Source: an uncultured Spirochaetaceae bacterium (GTDB taxonomy: Bacteria > Spirochaetota > Spirochaetia > Sphaerochaetales > Sphaerochaetaceae). Taken from it: a stretch of 41,332 bases of DNA. The notes below the pieces were generated by a model, which was not told where the DNA came from, searched no databases, and was given only the letters and a program-made list of their open reading frames with translations. Where the stretch lies: NCBI GenBank assembly GCA_944389145.1, contig CALXLH010000005.1, positions 1 to 41,332 on the forward strand. Direction: 5' to 3'. The translations under genes and the position numbers were made by a program. Below are positions 16,700 through 27,176 of this stretch, one piece after another (the first letter of the stretch is position 1; every line of letters begins with the position of its first letter).

Positions 16700-19267
16700 C
16701 TACTCCCCAAGCCTCTTCTTGATCTCTGAAAGGAACATGAGCGCCTCCAGAGGGGTTGATGAGTCGGTGTCGAATGCCGCTATGTCGCGCAGTATCTCGC
16801 TGCCCTCGCTTCCTTCCTTATCCGAATAATCGATGAAGAGGTCTCCCTGAGAGGAATCGAAGGCATAATCCGCGAAATGACGGCGCTGGAATGAGGATGC
16901 CTCCTTGATCACATCCCTAGGGATCCCCGCAAGCTTCGCGACATGTATGCCATAGCTCGATGCGGAGACGCCTGGCTCGGCCTTACGAAGGAACGTTATT
17001 GTATTCCTCTCCTCCCGCACGGCCATATGCAGCAGCTGTATTCCGGATGTATCGAGAAGCGTAAGCTCATGGTAATGCGTCGCAAAGAGCGTTATGCAGC
17101 CAAGCGATCGGAGGTATCCCATCACGGCGTATGCGATCGACATCCCGTCCTCGGTAGATGTACCGCGTCCGATCTCGTCCATTATCACAAGGGAGTGGCG
17201 TGTCGCCGAACGGAGGATGGCCGCCGTCTCGGACATCTCCACGAGGAACGTGGACTCACCCCTGGCAAGGTTATCGCTGGCGCCTACGCGGCAGAAGATC
17301 CTGTCCGTGATAGGGATGACGGCCCTTGCAGCAGGGACATACGACCCAATATGCGAAAGCAGGGTTATAAGGGCGATCTGCCTCAGATAGGTCGACTTAC
17401 CGGCCATGTTAGGTCCCGTTATGAGCGAGAAGCGGGAAGGAACGGAGGAGAATGAGTTGGCGACATAGGCCCCGGCCTCCGTATAGGCCTCAACAACCGG
17501 ATGGCGGCCGTTCTCTATCTCTATGTCCCCTTCCTCTATCATCTCAGGCCGCACCCATCCGCACTCTGTGGCAAGGGTGGCAAGCGATGAGTACATATCA
17601 AGCCGGGATATTATCCTTCCCATGCTCTCGATCGGGATATAAAGGGAGGCTGCACGCGAAAGGAAGAGGCCGAATATCTCCTTCTCACGCCTTGCGGCAT
17701 CATCAGCGGCACTCGCTATCCTCTCCTTAAGCTCCTCCAGCTCTGGCGTGACGAAGCGCTCGCCGCCGACAAGCGTCTGACGCCTGACGAAGTACTCAGG
17801 AACCTTATCAAGCTGCCCCTTCGATACCTCTATATATGCACCGAGGATCCGGTTCTCCCCGACCTTCATGTTCTGTATCCCCGTCTCCGCCTTGATACGC
17901 TCAAGATACTGATCCAGAAGCGCAGCCCCGCCTTCCTCAAGCGCCCTGTGCCTGTCAAGCTCCTCATCAAATCCGGCAAGGATCACCGTACCGGCAGCCG
18001 CAGCATTGGTACAGTCACGGCTTATCGCGCTCATGATATCCTCCGAAAGCGAAAGAAGCGCATCGAATGAGGAGGAGAAATCATCAGCAAGGGAGAGATA
18101 TTCATTCCTCTCCGAGACAAGTGAGAAGAACGATGCGATGGTATCAGCGATCGCGATGAGATTACGCGGGGTCAGCCTCGACATCGAGGCCTTGGCAGAG
18201 AGCCTTTCAAGATCCGAGGCTGATGAAAGGACGCCGCGCACCCTTTCAAGCTCGTGCCTGTCAGAGACGAATAATGATACCCAGTCAAGCCTATCCCCTA
18301 TCCTGGCGATATCCACGAGCGGATGGAGTATGGAATAGCGCAGGAGCCGCGCACCAGAGCCGGTGAGAGTCCTGTTGACCGTATTGAAGAGCGAGCCTTC
18401 CTTCCGTCCTCCCGCCATAGTCTCGACAAGCTCGAGATTGCGGACGGCGGCAGCATTCATCAGTACCTCGCCCTCATCGGTTATACGCTCCACGACCCTC
18501 AGCTGCGGCAGCTCTGCCTTAGTATTATCCGCGACGTACCTCAAGAGCGGTCCCATTACGGAGAGGACCGGATCATCCTCCTCTACTCCGGCATCCCTCA
18601 GCACTGAAAGCGGAAACTGCTTGATGCTCTCCTTAAGGCCTGAGCGGATCGTGAACTCCCATTTAGGAAGCTTCGTGACCATCGCGCCCGAGCCATCGGC
18701 GGTACGCCTGAATCCCTTTTCCGAGAAATAGAGATCATCGGACACGAGCATCTCCTTCGGAGAGATGGAGGACAAGGCTGATTCAAGCGAGGAGAAATCA
18801 CGCTCCAGAGGCAGCGTGCGGACATAGAACTCCCCAGTAGAGATATCGGTCCATGATATATATACGCCCTTGCGATCCATCGAGGCGGCAAGGACATAGG
18901 ACGACGAAAGCGAGTCAAGATACTCATCATCGACGACGGTTGCGGGGGTGTAGATCTCCGTCACGCTCCGCCTTGCAAGCTCGTTGGACTTCTCAGGAAG
19001 CGAGAGCTGCTCACAGATAGCGACCTTCTTCCCTGCATCCAGGAGCCGCTTGAGATAGCTTCTCGCAGCATGGTATGGAATGCCGCACATCGGTGCGGAA
19101 CCCCGATGGGTGAGCGTGAGGTTCAGCAGCTTCGAGACCTCGACCGCGTCCTCGTTGAACATCTCATAGAAGTCCCCGAGGCGGAAGAACAGCACCATAT
19201 CCTGATGCTTCTCCTTGACCTCGAGGTATTGACGCATCATAGGCGTCAGGCCCTGTTCCTTCTCCAT
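16700..19267 (-). CDS. mutS: DNA mismatch repair protein MutS
   Basis: An 855-residue MutS1-type protein that recognises mismatches and small loops and recruits MutL. The mismatch-contacting FxE motif is in RLGDFYEMF (F33, E35). Connector, lever and clamp domains occupy about 120-560. The ATPase has Walker A GPNMAGKST (618-626), Walker B VIMDEIGRGTSTEDG (D697, E698) and the signature ESTFLVEMSETA (671-682). The C-terminus (about 790-855) contains the helix-turn-helix dimerisation region. The ATG follows the bamA stop after one base, so the two are co-transcribed. No mutL lies in the window. Confidence 0.98.
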   Translation of the reverse strand: MEKEQGLTPMMRQYLEVKEKHQDMVLFFRLGDFYEMFNEDAVEVSKLLNLTLTHRGSAPMCGIPYHAARSYLKRLLDAGKKVAICEQLSLPEKSNELARRSVTEIYTPATVVDDEYLDSLSSSYVLAASMDRKGVYISWTDISTGEFYVRTLPLERDFSSLESALSSISPKEMLVSDDLYFSEKGFRRTADGSGAMVTKLPKWEFTIRSGLKESIKQFPLSVLRDAGVEEDDPVLSVMGPLLRYVADNTKAELPQLRVVERITDEGEVLMNAAAVRNLELVETMAGGRKEGSLFNTVNRTLTGSGARLLRYSILHPLVDIARIGDRLDWVSLFVSDRHELERVRGVLSSASDLERLSAKASMSRLTPRNLIAIADTIASFFSLVSERNEYLSLADDFSSSFDALLSLSEDIMSAISRDCTNAAAAGTVILAGFDEELDRHRALEEGGAALLDQYLERIKAETGIQNMKVGENRILGAYIEVSKGQLDKVPEYFVRRQTLVGGERFVTPELEELKERIASAADDAARREKEIFGLFLSRAASLYIPIESMGRIISRLDMYSSLATLATECGWVRPEMIEEGDIEIENGRHPVVEAYTEAGAYVANSFSSVPSRFSLITGPNMAGKSTYLRQIALITLLSHIGSYVPAARAVIPITDRIFCRVGASDNLARGESTFLVEMSETAAILRSATRHSLVIMDEIGRGTSTEDGMSIAYAVMGYLRSLGCITLFATHYHELTLLDTSGIQLLHMAVREERNTITFLRKAEPGVSASSYGIHVAKLAGIPRDVIKEASSFQRRHFADYAFDSSQGDLFIDYSDKEGSEGSEILRDIAAFDTDSSTPLEALMFLSEIKKRLGE

Positions 19268-19268
19268 A

Positions 19269-21809
19269 TCAATAGAGCGAGGTCGTGATCGCGAGGACGA
19301 TCTTCAGGCCAGAGCCGGGCCTGCTGCTATCAGCGAAGAGAAGCCCCTGCTCCCAGGCGAATCCTGCCTCATGGGTCCATGTCGCATTCTTTACGATATA
19401 GAGTCCGAGCGGGAAGCCGGGAATCTGCATCTTAAGTCCGACTCCGGTGGCGAAATACCAGTCGATATTCGAGAAGCTGGCAAGCTCCGAAAGCGCTCCG
19501 GTCACGCCCGTGGCAGAGATGAATCCCTCCACGGCAACGATGCGGTTGACGATCGGGAACGTGAGATCAAGCTGGTTATGCCACAGGAATGCCTTATCGT
19601 AGACGACATCGAAGCCGCGGCCGATGTTCATTCCATCGATGTAAAGCATCTCGTAGCGCGTCGCACCCTCCTTGGCATTATGCCAGGTCCAGCCCCGTCC
19701 ATCCCCGCTGTTCCAGTACTGATCGAACATAAACGAGACAGAGGATGAAAGGGAGAGCACGAGATGCTTTTCCTCTCCATCATCGTTCGTATAGCTGAAG
19801 AGCGAGTGATACCCCGCGCCGGAGAGCGAGAGGCGGTTGTAGTTCGAAAGGCCGCCAAGCCAGCCGCCCGCATAGGTCCATGATGCCGACAGCACATAGC
19901 CCTTCGTCGTGTTCTGCCTCAGGTCCCTTCCGTCCCAGGTCACTGAGAGCGTAAGGCGGTTGGACCACTGCCAGCGCTCATGATAGCGCTTTATCAGCAG
20001 CTCGTACGGATCGTACTTGGAGGCATCATAGAATGCGCGGTTGATGCCGAACGAGAAGCCTGCCGAGAGCGTAAGCGAGCCCGGATCGAAGGCAAACGTA
20101 TATCCCGTATCATAGCCGAGGGCTATGCGCCAGTAGTCATATGCCATGAGGTACGCATCCGAAGGATAGAGCGGATTGTCAGAGGCATACCAGCTATCCG
20201 CGGAAGGATAGCCCCAGGGGAACGTGAGCATATCATCATCACGGCCATCGAAGTAACCCGAGGAAGGATCCCGCTGGAGCGTATCATCACGGTAGCTATG
20301 CTCGACGGAGAAGCTTATTCCGTTAGCCCATCTCTTATCCCCCACCCAATCATCAGAAAGGGATAGAGATACAGACTGGGTATCGGGAGAAAGCGTCGTG
20401 GAGATGGCGAGATCACGGCCAGTCCCTGCCAGATTCCTATCGGCCCACTGGAGAAAGCCCGAGATGGGAAACCCATCGACCGTACCTCCGAACGTGGCTC
20501 CGAACTGCAGCTCCATCTGATTGCCTTCCTCGACGGCTATCTCAACGACGACTCCATCAGGGGTATCGCCATAAAGGAGATCTGCCCGGACCGATGAGAT
20601 AAGGCCGGTGTTCATCAGGTTCTGCTGGCTGCGGATAAGGCGGGAACGGGAGAAGACATCGCCGACCTTGAGCGTCAGCTCACGCTCCATGACATGGGGC
20701 CTGGTCTTGGTCAGTCCCGTTATGATGATATCCTCGACTACGGACTGCGAGCCTTCACTTATCGCGATATCATAGCTGATCGTATGCGCAGCCTCGTCCC
20801 GGATCTGGCGGAAATCCACCGTGGCTCGTATATACCCGTTATCATAATAGAGCGAGGAGATCGCCTCATACTGCGCCGCTATCGCAGAGGCATCATACGG
20901 ATCGCCCGGCTCTATGGTTATCAGGGCGGAGATCTGATCGTCGGAGAAGACCTCGTTGCCATCGAAGGAGATGGTACCTATCGTCCACCTGTCGCCCTCG
21001 GATATCGTATAGACGACATTGACATAGATGGTGTCCTCGTTCTCCTCTCCCGTCGGCACGACATCCACGCTTTCTATCCTCGCATCAGGATAGCCCTCCG
21101 TCCCATACAGCGAGATTATGGCATTCCTGTCCGTCTCGATATCAGCCTGATTGAAGTTTCCGCTGTTGAAGAACGATCTCTCCTTCTGCGTCAGCACATC
21201 TCCGATGTTCTTTGCCGTCAGCCCGGATATCCCCTCGAAGAGTATCGAACGCACCTTATACTGCTTACCCTCGCTTATCGTATAGGTCACCGCGACGGTA
21301 TTCGATGCCTCATCTAAGGACGATTCGGCCTTGACCTCCACATCCCTGTATCCTCTCTGGAGATAGTAATCCCTGACGCTCGCCTCTCCGACAGAGAGCA
21401 TGCCGGGCGTGAAGAAGGCCCCCGCCCTTATATCCTGGTTCGAGCGGACGCTTCGCTCGCTCACCTGCCGCTCTCCCTCGACAGACACGGATGAGACCAT
21501 CGGATTCTCCATGAAGGAGAACTGTATGACAAGGTTTCCGGTACCCTCGTCCCGCAATGCCTCTGCGGAGACATAGCTCAGCCAGGGCTGGGCATAGAGC
21601 ACGCTGTTCATCTCAGCGAACGTGCTGTCGGAGAACGGTTCCTCAAGATAAGGCCTCAGGAGGCTATCCACCGTATGCGCCTCGACATTCTGCAATCCGG
21701 TATATCTGAACGCGGTCATCGGCATGCCGTTCCACCACGCCTCATCAGCGGCGGAAACCGGCAAGGCAAGGGCGCAGAGTGCGGCCAGTATCAATAGAAA
21801 GCGTCTCAT
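19269..21809 (-). CDS. bamA: Outer membrane protein assembly factor BamA
   Basis: An Omp85-family protein of 846 residues from the chosen ATG. It is the beta-barrel insertase that folds proteins into the outer membrane. A Sec signal peptide ends near ALPVSAADE. Five POTRA domains span about 30-435, with repeating units such as GDVLTQKERSFFNSGNFNQ. The C-terminal 16-strand barrel follows (about 440-846), with the GxGLRF-like strand seen as FATGVGLKMQIP near the end. The frame also opens at TTG 21815, but ATG at 21809 has AAGGA about eight bases upstream. A 101-base gap after tamB shows no terminator. The tamB-bamA pairing fits joint outer-membrane biogenesis. Confidence 0.95.
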   Translation of the reverse strand: MRRFLLILAALCALALPVSAADEAWWNGMPMTAFRYTGLQNVEAHTVDSLLRPYLEEPFSDSTFAEMNSVLYAQPWLSYVSAEALRDEGTGNLVIQFSFMENPMVSSVSVEGERQVSERSVRSNQDIRAGAFFTPGMLSVGEASVRDYYLQRGYRDVEVKAESSLDEASNTVAVTYTISEGKQYKVRSILFEGISGLTAKNIGDVLTQKERSFFNSGNFNQADIETDRNAIISLYGTEGYPDARIESVDVVPTGEENEDTIYVNVVYTISEGDRWTIGTISFDGNEVFSDDQISALITIEPGDPYDASAIAAQYEAISSLYYDNGYIRATVDFRQIRDEAAHTISYDIAISEGSQSVVEDIIITGLTKTRPHVMERELTLKVGDVFSRSRLIRSQQNLMNTGLISSVRADLLYGDTPDGVVVEIAVEEGNQMELQFGATFGGTVDGFPISGFLQWADRNLAGTGRDLAISTTLSPDTQSVSLSLSDDWVGDKRWANGISFSVEHSYRDDTLQRDPSSGYFDGRDDDMLTFPWGYPSADSWYASDNPLYPSDAYLMAYDYWRIALGYDTGYTFAFDPGSLTLSAGFSFGINRAFYDASKYDPYELLIKRYHERWQWSNRLTLSVTWDGRDLRQNTTKGYVLSASWTYAGGWLGGLSNYNRLSLSGAGYHSLFSYTNDDGEEKHLVLSLSSSVSFMFDQYWNSGDGRGWTWHNAKEGATRYEMLYIDGMNIGRGFDVVYDKAFLWHNQLDLTFPIVNRIVAVEGFISATGVTGALSELASFSNIDWYFATGVGLKMQIPGFPLGLYIVKNATWTHEAGFAWEQGLLFADSSRPGSGLKIVLAITTSLY

Positions 21810-21916
21810 TCTCAATTCCTTGGCTCCTTCGGCAATGATATCAGAAAAAACGTAGCGGCTCTACATGGAAGCCGGCACAGTGCCCGTCGATGCGCAGAAA
21901 ACACCAAAACTACACC

Positions 21917-24900
21917 TCACCAGACGATCCTCTTCGATATCTCGAATCCGAAATTATCCATGAAGTCATAGACGGTTATGTTTCCTGGCCTGGTGAAGAA
22001 GGTCACGGTACACATAGGATTATTCCATTCAAGTGATATCTCGATATCAAGATCGAGATCATCCGCGATGAACGTATGGGAGTCAGAGTCATCGGTACGG
22101 TCAGTCGAACTCTGCAGATGGACCATCCCCTCGAAATAGAGCTCCGGCGAGATATACTTGCCAAGATACAGCGTCGTTCCGTTGAGGTAGCGCGCCATCG
22201 GGGAGAGATTATCCTCATCGAGGTTCGAGGAGGCAAGGCTTACCGTATCGTAGAGGATGTTCTCCACGATATTCGAGTGTATGGAGAACGTATCGAGGGA
22301 AAGCGCGCTCCTGATCGATGTCTCAAGGCCCGTATCAGAGGAACGGAGTATGCCCATCCTGGAAAGGATGTCCACAGAGGCAGAGACAAGCGAGAACATC
22401 GAGGAGACAGTAACATCGCCGTAAACCCCTGTCGGGAGTATCGCGCCGCCAAGGATCGACATTATCTCGTTTATATCCTTGCTTGGAGAGCTTTCGAAGG
22501 TCGGGCTGATGTTATCCAGGGTGGCATTGCGCAGCACGAGGAAGATATCAACGGGACGGCCGTCGCTGTCGAAGTCACGCAGCCTCGCCCTGAGGTTGAT
22601 GATAGGATTGAAGGACGGAGTGCCATAGCTGACATCAGGGAATCCTATGCTTCCCTCCGTGATGTAGAAGTTCTTCTGGAAATAGAAGAATTCTCCGGAG
22701 CGGATCTCCAGGTTGCCGGAGATATCAAGGCCGCCGGACTCAGGTATCCTCACCGTCAGGCGCTGGTTCTCCGCCAGCATGGCCGTGAGGATCGGATCAG
22801 ATCCGAGAGGCATGACAAAGCTCACGTTCTCACGCAGCAGCAGGTTCATGTCCATCGTGACAGTCTTCTTGGAACCCCACCACTCCGGCATCGGCTCCAT
22901 GCCCACAGACATCCTCAGATCCTGAGCCGTGATATCACCGCCAAGCTCGACGAAGTTATCATAGCCGACAACGGAAAGGTGGCCAGAGACATCTCCCCAG
23001 ATATCGACGTTTGCACCCACGACAGGCAGGCGTATCCCGACCTCCTTTCCATCCTCGGCATAGACATCGACCCTCCACTGCATCAGCGAGAGCGTCTTGG
23101 AGAGATCGACCGATAGCGATACCCCGCCAGGAAGCCGCTCATAGGTATTCATATCAAGCACGGTGCAGTCATCAACGAGCGACGTGATGCTGTTATCCCA
23201 TACGACGAAAGATGGATCGTGGAGTATCACGCGCTGCCCTGGCATCCAGAAGAGATCGAAGGCCACGGTCTCTGCCTCAGCCTTGCCGAAGAGCTCCCAT
23301 TCGATTCCATCCTTGACTATATAGACCTCACCATGCGTAGGCGCAGGATCGACGAATGTCACGGTAGGAACGGGGAAGAGGATATTCACCACGCTCATCT
23401 CGAAAAGCGGTATGCCGACCTTCATCTCGAAGCCTGTATCCGTCAGATGACCCGCAATGGAAAGCATGACAACCGGATCGAGATCTATGGATATATCGAA
23501 GAGTCCAGCCGATGTATCGAAGGAACCCGAGGCAAGCGAGCCTGACAGCTCGACGCGTCCATCTGAATAGAGGAACGAGGACTCACGGCCGTCGATATGC
23601 AGCCTGTCATCTATATCGATATCCCCGACCGCGAGATGCCCGGAGATATCTGCCGGTCCATCATCACCGATGAGCAGCATGGCGCTCTCTGCAAGATTAT
23701 CAGCCGCCCCGATCTCCGCCTCAAGCGAGAGCGTCGTGGTCACAGGATACTCCCTGTCGGCATTGATCTTCGCCGCGTAGATATCCGCAGAGGCCTCAAG
23801 CCGTCCCGTTGCAGAGGAGAATCCGACGAACGGAGAGGAGATCCTAAGCCCGTCGCTGATGAAGCTGATGGAGCGGAACTCCATCACATCGCTGCCTATG
23901 AACATGTCAGCGGAGAATGTGCCTGGACGGTTGGCCATATCCGTAGAATTGGCAAGGAACGAACCGGAGAATGCTAGAGAGGACCAGCTCCCTCCGTGGC
24001 CGGTGAGGTTCACCGTGGCTGCATAGCCATCGATGCCCAGGCGCCTCAGATTCAGGTTATCGGCACGGAATATGCCGGAGAATCCGGAGTCAGAGGCATA
24101 TACGGAAAGCCTTATCTCCTCCCTGGCCTCTGAACGTGAGGATGAAAGGAAGAGCGCGCCACGCCTCTCTCCCACGGAGATATCGAGGCTGCCGCGCAGC
24201 GGCTCCGTCTCCACCCCGGATACTATGATGTTATCCAGCCTCACCCCGTCATTGTTCCCATGGGCCGAGAATGAGATATCAGGGGATGTCGGCAGATGCC
24301 TCATGTTCTCTATCTGGAAGGAAGGCACGCTTATGTCCAGCGCCTGCTCGGAGAATATGAACGAGGCGCTTATCGTTCCATTGAGCACGCACGGAGCTAC
24401 GGCCTCGGATGGTACGGGAAGGGCGAACGACGAGAATGCGGCCTCCCCTCTTATGCCATCGCCATAGCGCACGATGATGGATAGCGCAGGATTGATAAGC
24501 GATATCACATCATCATCGAGATCGATCGAAAGATCTATCGGATAGACATTCTCCCCGCTTGAGAGCACGGCATCCGAACGTATCATGCCATCCTGGGAGA
24601 AGTCCACGCGGCCGCTGAAGAGCGTGCCAGGAGCCGGCGGGATACGGAGGGAGAAGGAATACTCCCTGCTGTCCGAGAGCTCAAGGACAGCCTGGGCGAT
24701 AGCGCTGCCATCGGCATTCTCCAGAGTGAAGTCGCCCTCAGGCAGAAGCCTCTCAAGATCGAGCGATCCCTGCCAGAGCGCCGTCGCGATATCCGTAGAG
24801 AGCTCTGCGGAATAGACCTCCACGCTGCTGCCCGAAAGATAGGATGAGAGAGAGGCCGAGGCAGAGAACGAATAATCATTGAAGCGCACATCCGCAAATG

Positions 24901-26494
24901 ATACGGAGAATGACGACGGGCCATATAATCCATCCTCTCCCATCCTGACATCAACGTTCACCGATCCTGTAGCGCTCGTCGCATCGCCTATATATCCCGT
25001 AAGGGCTGGCATGAAGAATGAGATATAAGGCTGGAGCGGATGGAGCGGCAAGCCGCTCATAAGCGCCGAAAGCATAAGCGATCCATCATCGTAGCTGCCG
25101 CGTGCGGTAAGATAGCGGCCATAGCGGGCTACGAAGCGCACGCTTCCATCAGAAAGCGTCACTGACAGCGAGGACGCCTCATCCAGCTCAGGAAGCCTCA
25201 CGTCATCGATGCTGAGGTCAAGGTCCAGCCCTCCATCCTTCCCGATGGCTCCCTCAGCCCCTATCGAGAGCGATGTGCCGCTGAACGCCTCCTCATCAGA
25301 GGAAAGCATCGCGTCTGATGATAAGGCGAAGGAAAGCCCATCCTCCCCGATCCCTGCCGATCCCTCCACGAAGGAGGCGGAAAGCATCGGAAACAGCCCT
25401 GTTCCAAGCGAGATGATGCCGGAGTCCATGCGAGGAGAGGAGAAAGAGATGCTCCTGCTGCCAAGAGAGGCGGAAAGCGCGATCTGGCCGGAAGATAGCA
25501 GCGAGACGGAATCCTTGCTTATGGCTACATCCTGAAGGATGGCATCGTAGCCGTCATAGTCATCGCTTGCGGCCTCTATCCTGGATATCGTTCCGCTTAT
25601 ATCCCCGTACGAGGCGCTTACCCCGGTCAGCACCGCATCCGCGCCGCCGCCAGAGAGGGATACGAAGGAAGCTGAGAGGGCAGCCGAGACTTCAGGAGAG
25701 TCCAGGGACAATGATGAGAATGAGAGCTGGAGGGAGCCATCGGCAAAGCGTGCCCCGTTGTCAAGGGAGCCCCTTGCCGCCAGATCATCCGCATGGGCCG
25801 AGAATGAGCCATATGCTACGGAGAGGCTATCCATCGAGAAGGCTGCGGAGAGAGCACCGTCATAGAAGAGCGTCAGGAGCAGGTCATGCCCCTCTCCCGC
25901 GACGCCATCACGATCTATCGACACGCCGGGCGCAGAGAGCCTGCCATCGATCGAGGAAAGCCCGTCATCAAGATACACCGATGCCTCCATGCCATCGATG
26001 AACGCAACATCGGCAATCGACACATCGGTATCGTGGATGTGGATCGAGAATGAGTACTGTCGAGGAATCGATGGCATTGAGAACACCGCGCTCCCATCTC
26101 CTCCGCCGCTTCCCGAAAGCAGCGCCATGGGGATATCCACCCAGCCGCTCTCAGCCTCTATCTCCAGGCTTCCCGAGCCCAGCACCAGATAGCGGATGAG
26201 CGAAAACAGGCCCATATGCACGGTAACCCTCTCGAAAGAGGCAACCTCCTCCCCTCCTACGGAGACCTCCAGCCCGTTTATGAATATGCCATCGCGGAAG
26301 TTCCTGTCCATCGAATCGAAGGAGAGCGAGACAGGCGTCGACGCGTCCGAAAGCTCCTTGAGAAGCTCCTGCGTCGCTATGAGCGTAGGGCTCGTCATGG
26401 AAAGGACAGCTACGGTAAAGAGCGCTACTGAGGCGAATACCAGCAGGACTACGATGGAAATAGCGATCGTCGAGAAAGTCGAATGGTATCTCAT
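21917..26494 (-). CDS. tamB: TamB-like translocation and assembly module protein
   Basis: A protein of 1525 residues with an N-terminal membrane anchor (about 8-32, IAISIVVLLVFASVALFTVAV) and a very long chain of short beta strands. The C-terminal ~250 residues match the TamB/DUF490 domain: GGLDISGNLEIRSGEFFYFQKNFYITEG, then INLRARLRDFDSDGRPVDIFL, and YLGKYISPELYFEGMVHL. TamB-type proteins bridge inner and outer membrane as beta-taco tubes, work with Omp85 proteins and take part in lipid transport. bamA directly downstream fits this. A TTG at 26503 is in frame, but ATG 26494 gives the expected short N-terminus. GATAAT at 26505-26510 could be a -10 box, giving a very short leader. Confidence 0.9.
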   Translation of the reverse strand: MRYHSTFSTIAISIVVLLVFASVALFTVAVLSMTSPTLIATQELLKELSDASTPVSLSFDSMDRNFRDGIFINGLEVSVGGEEVASFERVTVHMGLFSLIRYLVLGSGSLEIEAESGWVDIPMALLSGSGGGDGSAVFSMPSIPRQYSFSIHIHDTDVSIADVAFIDGMEASVYLDDGLSSIDGRLSAPGVSIDRDGVAGEGHDLLLTLFYDGALSAAFSMDSLSVAYGSFSAHADDLAARGSLDNGARFADGSLQLSFSSLSLDSPEVSAALSASFVSLSGGGADAVLTGVSASYGDISGTISRIEAASDDYDGYDAILQDVAISKDSVSLLSSGQIALSASLGSRSISFSSPRMDSGIISLGTGLFPMLSASFVEGSAGIGEDGLSFALSSDAMLSSDEEAFSGTSLSIGAEGAIGKDGGLDLDLSIDDVRLPELDEASSLSVTLSDGSVRFVARYGRYLTARGSYDDGSLMLSALMSGLPLHPLQPYISFFMPALTGYIGDATSATGSVNVDVRMGEDGLYGPSSFSVSFADVRFNDYSFSASASLSSYLSGSSVEVYSAELSTDIATALWQGSLDLERLLPEGDFTLENADGSAIAQAVLELSDSREYSFSLRIPPAPGTLFSGRVDFSQDGMIRSDAVLSSGENVYPIDLSIDLDDDVISLINPALSIIVRYGDGIRGEAAFSSFALPVPSEAVAPCVLNGTISASFIFSEQALDISVPSFQIENMRHLPTSPDISFSAHGNNDGVRLDNIIVSGVETEPLRGSLDISVGERRGALFLSSSRSEAREEIRLSVYASDSGFSGIFRADNLNLRRLGIDGYAATVNLTGHGGSWSSLAFSGSFLANSTDMANRPGTFSADMFIGSDVMEFRSISFISDGLRISSPFVGFSSATGRLEASADIYAAKINADREYPVTTTLSLEAEIGAADNLAESAMLLIGDDGPADISGHLAVGDIDIDDRLHIDGRESSFLYSDGRVELSGSLASGSFDTSAGLFDISIDLDPVVMLSIAGHLTDTGFEMKVGIPLFEMSVVNILFPVPTVTFVDPAPTHGEVYIVKDGIEWELFGKAEAETVAFDLFWMPGQRVILHDPSFVVWDNSITSLVDDCTVLDMNTYERLPGGVSLSVDLSKTLSLMQWRVDVYAEDGKEVGIRLPVVGANVDIWGDVSGHLSVVGYDNFVELGGDITAQDLRMSVGMEPMPEWWGSKKTVTMDMNLLLRENVSFVMPLGSDPILTAMLAENQRLTVRIPESGGLDISGNLEIRSGEFFYFQKNFYITEGSIGFPDVSYGTPSFNPIINLRARLRDFDSDGRPVDIFLVLRNATLDNISPTFESSPSKDINEIMSILGGAILPTGVYGDVTVSSMFSLVSASVDILSRMGILRSSDTGLETSIRSALSLDTFSIHSNIVENILYDTVSLASSNLDEDNLSPMARYLNGTTLYLGKYISPELYFEGMVHLQSSTDRTDDSDSHTFIADDLDLDIEISLEWNNPMCTVTFFTRPGNITVYDFMDNFGFEISKRIVW

Positions 26495-26555
26495 AAGCCT
26501 CAAAATTATCCGTTGATTATGTTACCATAATCCGAGGAAAAGGAGAAACCTAGCC

Positions 26556-27176
26556 ATGCAAGGCAGAATACTCAGATCATTCATCGTCCTGGAAGGCCTG
26601 GATGGGGCAGGAACGACGACCCAGCTCCACGCTCTCGCACGCTACTACGAATTCAACAAGCGAAGATATGCCATCACCAACGAACCGACATCGAATCCGA
26701 TCGGAGAGCTTGTGAGGAAGGTGCTGCAGAAGAAGGTGCAGACGACGCCGGAGGCGCTCGCGCTGCTCTATGCAGCAGACAGGGATGACCACCTACATAA
26801 CAGCGCCTATGGAATCATACGCATGCTGGAGGAAGGCACTGTCGTGATATCTGACAGATACCTATATTCCTCGATAGCCTATCAGGGTGTCGAGTGCGAT
26901 CTCTCATTCATAAAGGAAATCAACCGCTTCCCCTCCCCGGAGGTCATCATCTATGTCGATACCCCTGTTGAGGAGTGCATCAGGCGCATCGATAAGAGAG
27001 GCGGAGAGAAGGAGCTCTTCGACAGGGCTGAGTTCCTGAGCGCCGTCAGGAAGAACTATGAGGCAGCCTTCGCGGAGCTTCCGGAAGGAGTCAATCTCAT
27101 CCGCGTCGACGGAATGGCAAGCCCCGAGGCAGTCGAGAAGGAGATACGCAAGGCGCTCTCCGCGCTCAGCCTCTGA
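26556..27176 (+). CDS. tmk: Thymidylate kinase with a lysine-less P-loop
   Basis: A 206-residue dTMP kinase (dTMP + ATP to dTDP). Family features are the DR(Y/x) motif in VISDRYLYSSIAYQGV (about 92-107), the YVDTPVEECIRRI block (about 129-141) and a lid region KRGGEKELFD (about 143-152). The P-loop reads EGLDGAGTTTQL: residue 20, normally the Walker A lysine of GxxGxGKT, is threonine. Other dTMP kinases with GTTTQ loops are known, as I recall from spirochaetes, so the enzyme is probably active with a different phosphate-binding arrangement. AAGGAG lies 10 bases before the ATG. The gene is divergent from tamB (61-base gap) and its end overlaps queA tail to tail by 11 bases. Confidence 0.94.
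   Translation: MQGRILRSFIVLEGLDGAGTTTQLHALARYYEFNKRRYAITNEPTSNPIGELVRKVLQKKVQTTPEALALLYAADRDDHLHNSAYGIIRMLEEGTVVISDRYLYSSIAYQGVECDLSFIKEINRFPSPEVIIYVDTPVEECIRRIDKRGGEKELFDRAEFLSAVRKNYEAAFAELPEGVNLIRVDGMASPEAVEKEIRKALSALSL

Noticed and set aside
22076-23116. 346-codon plus-strand frame opposite tamB
   Set aside because: It is antisense to a clear TamB C-terminal domain and has no start signal or family features.
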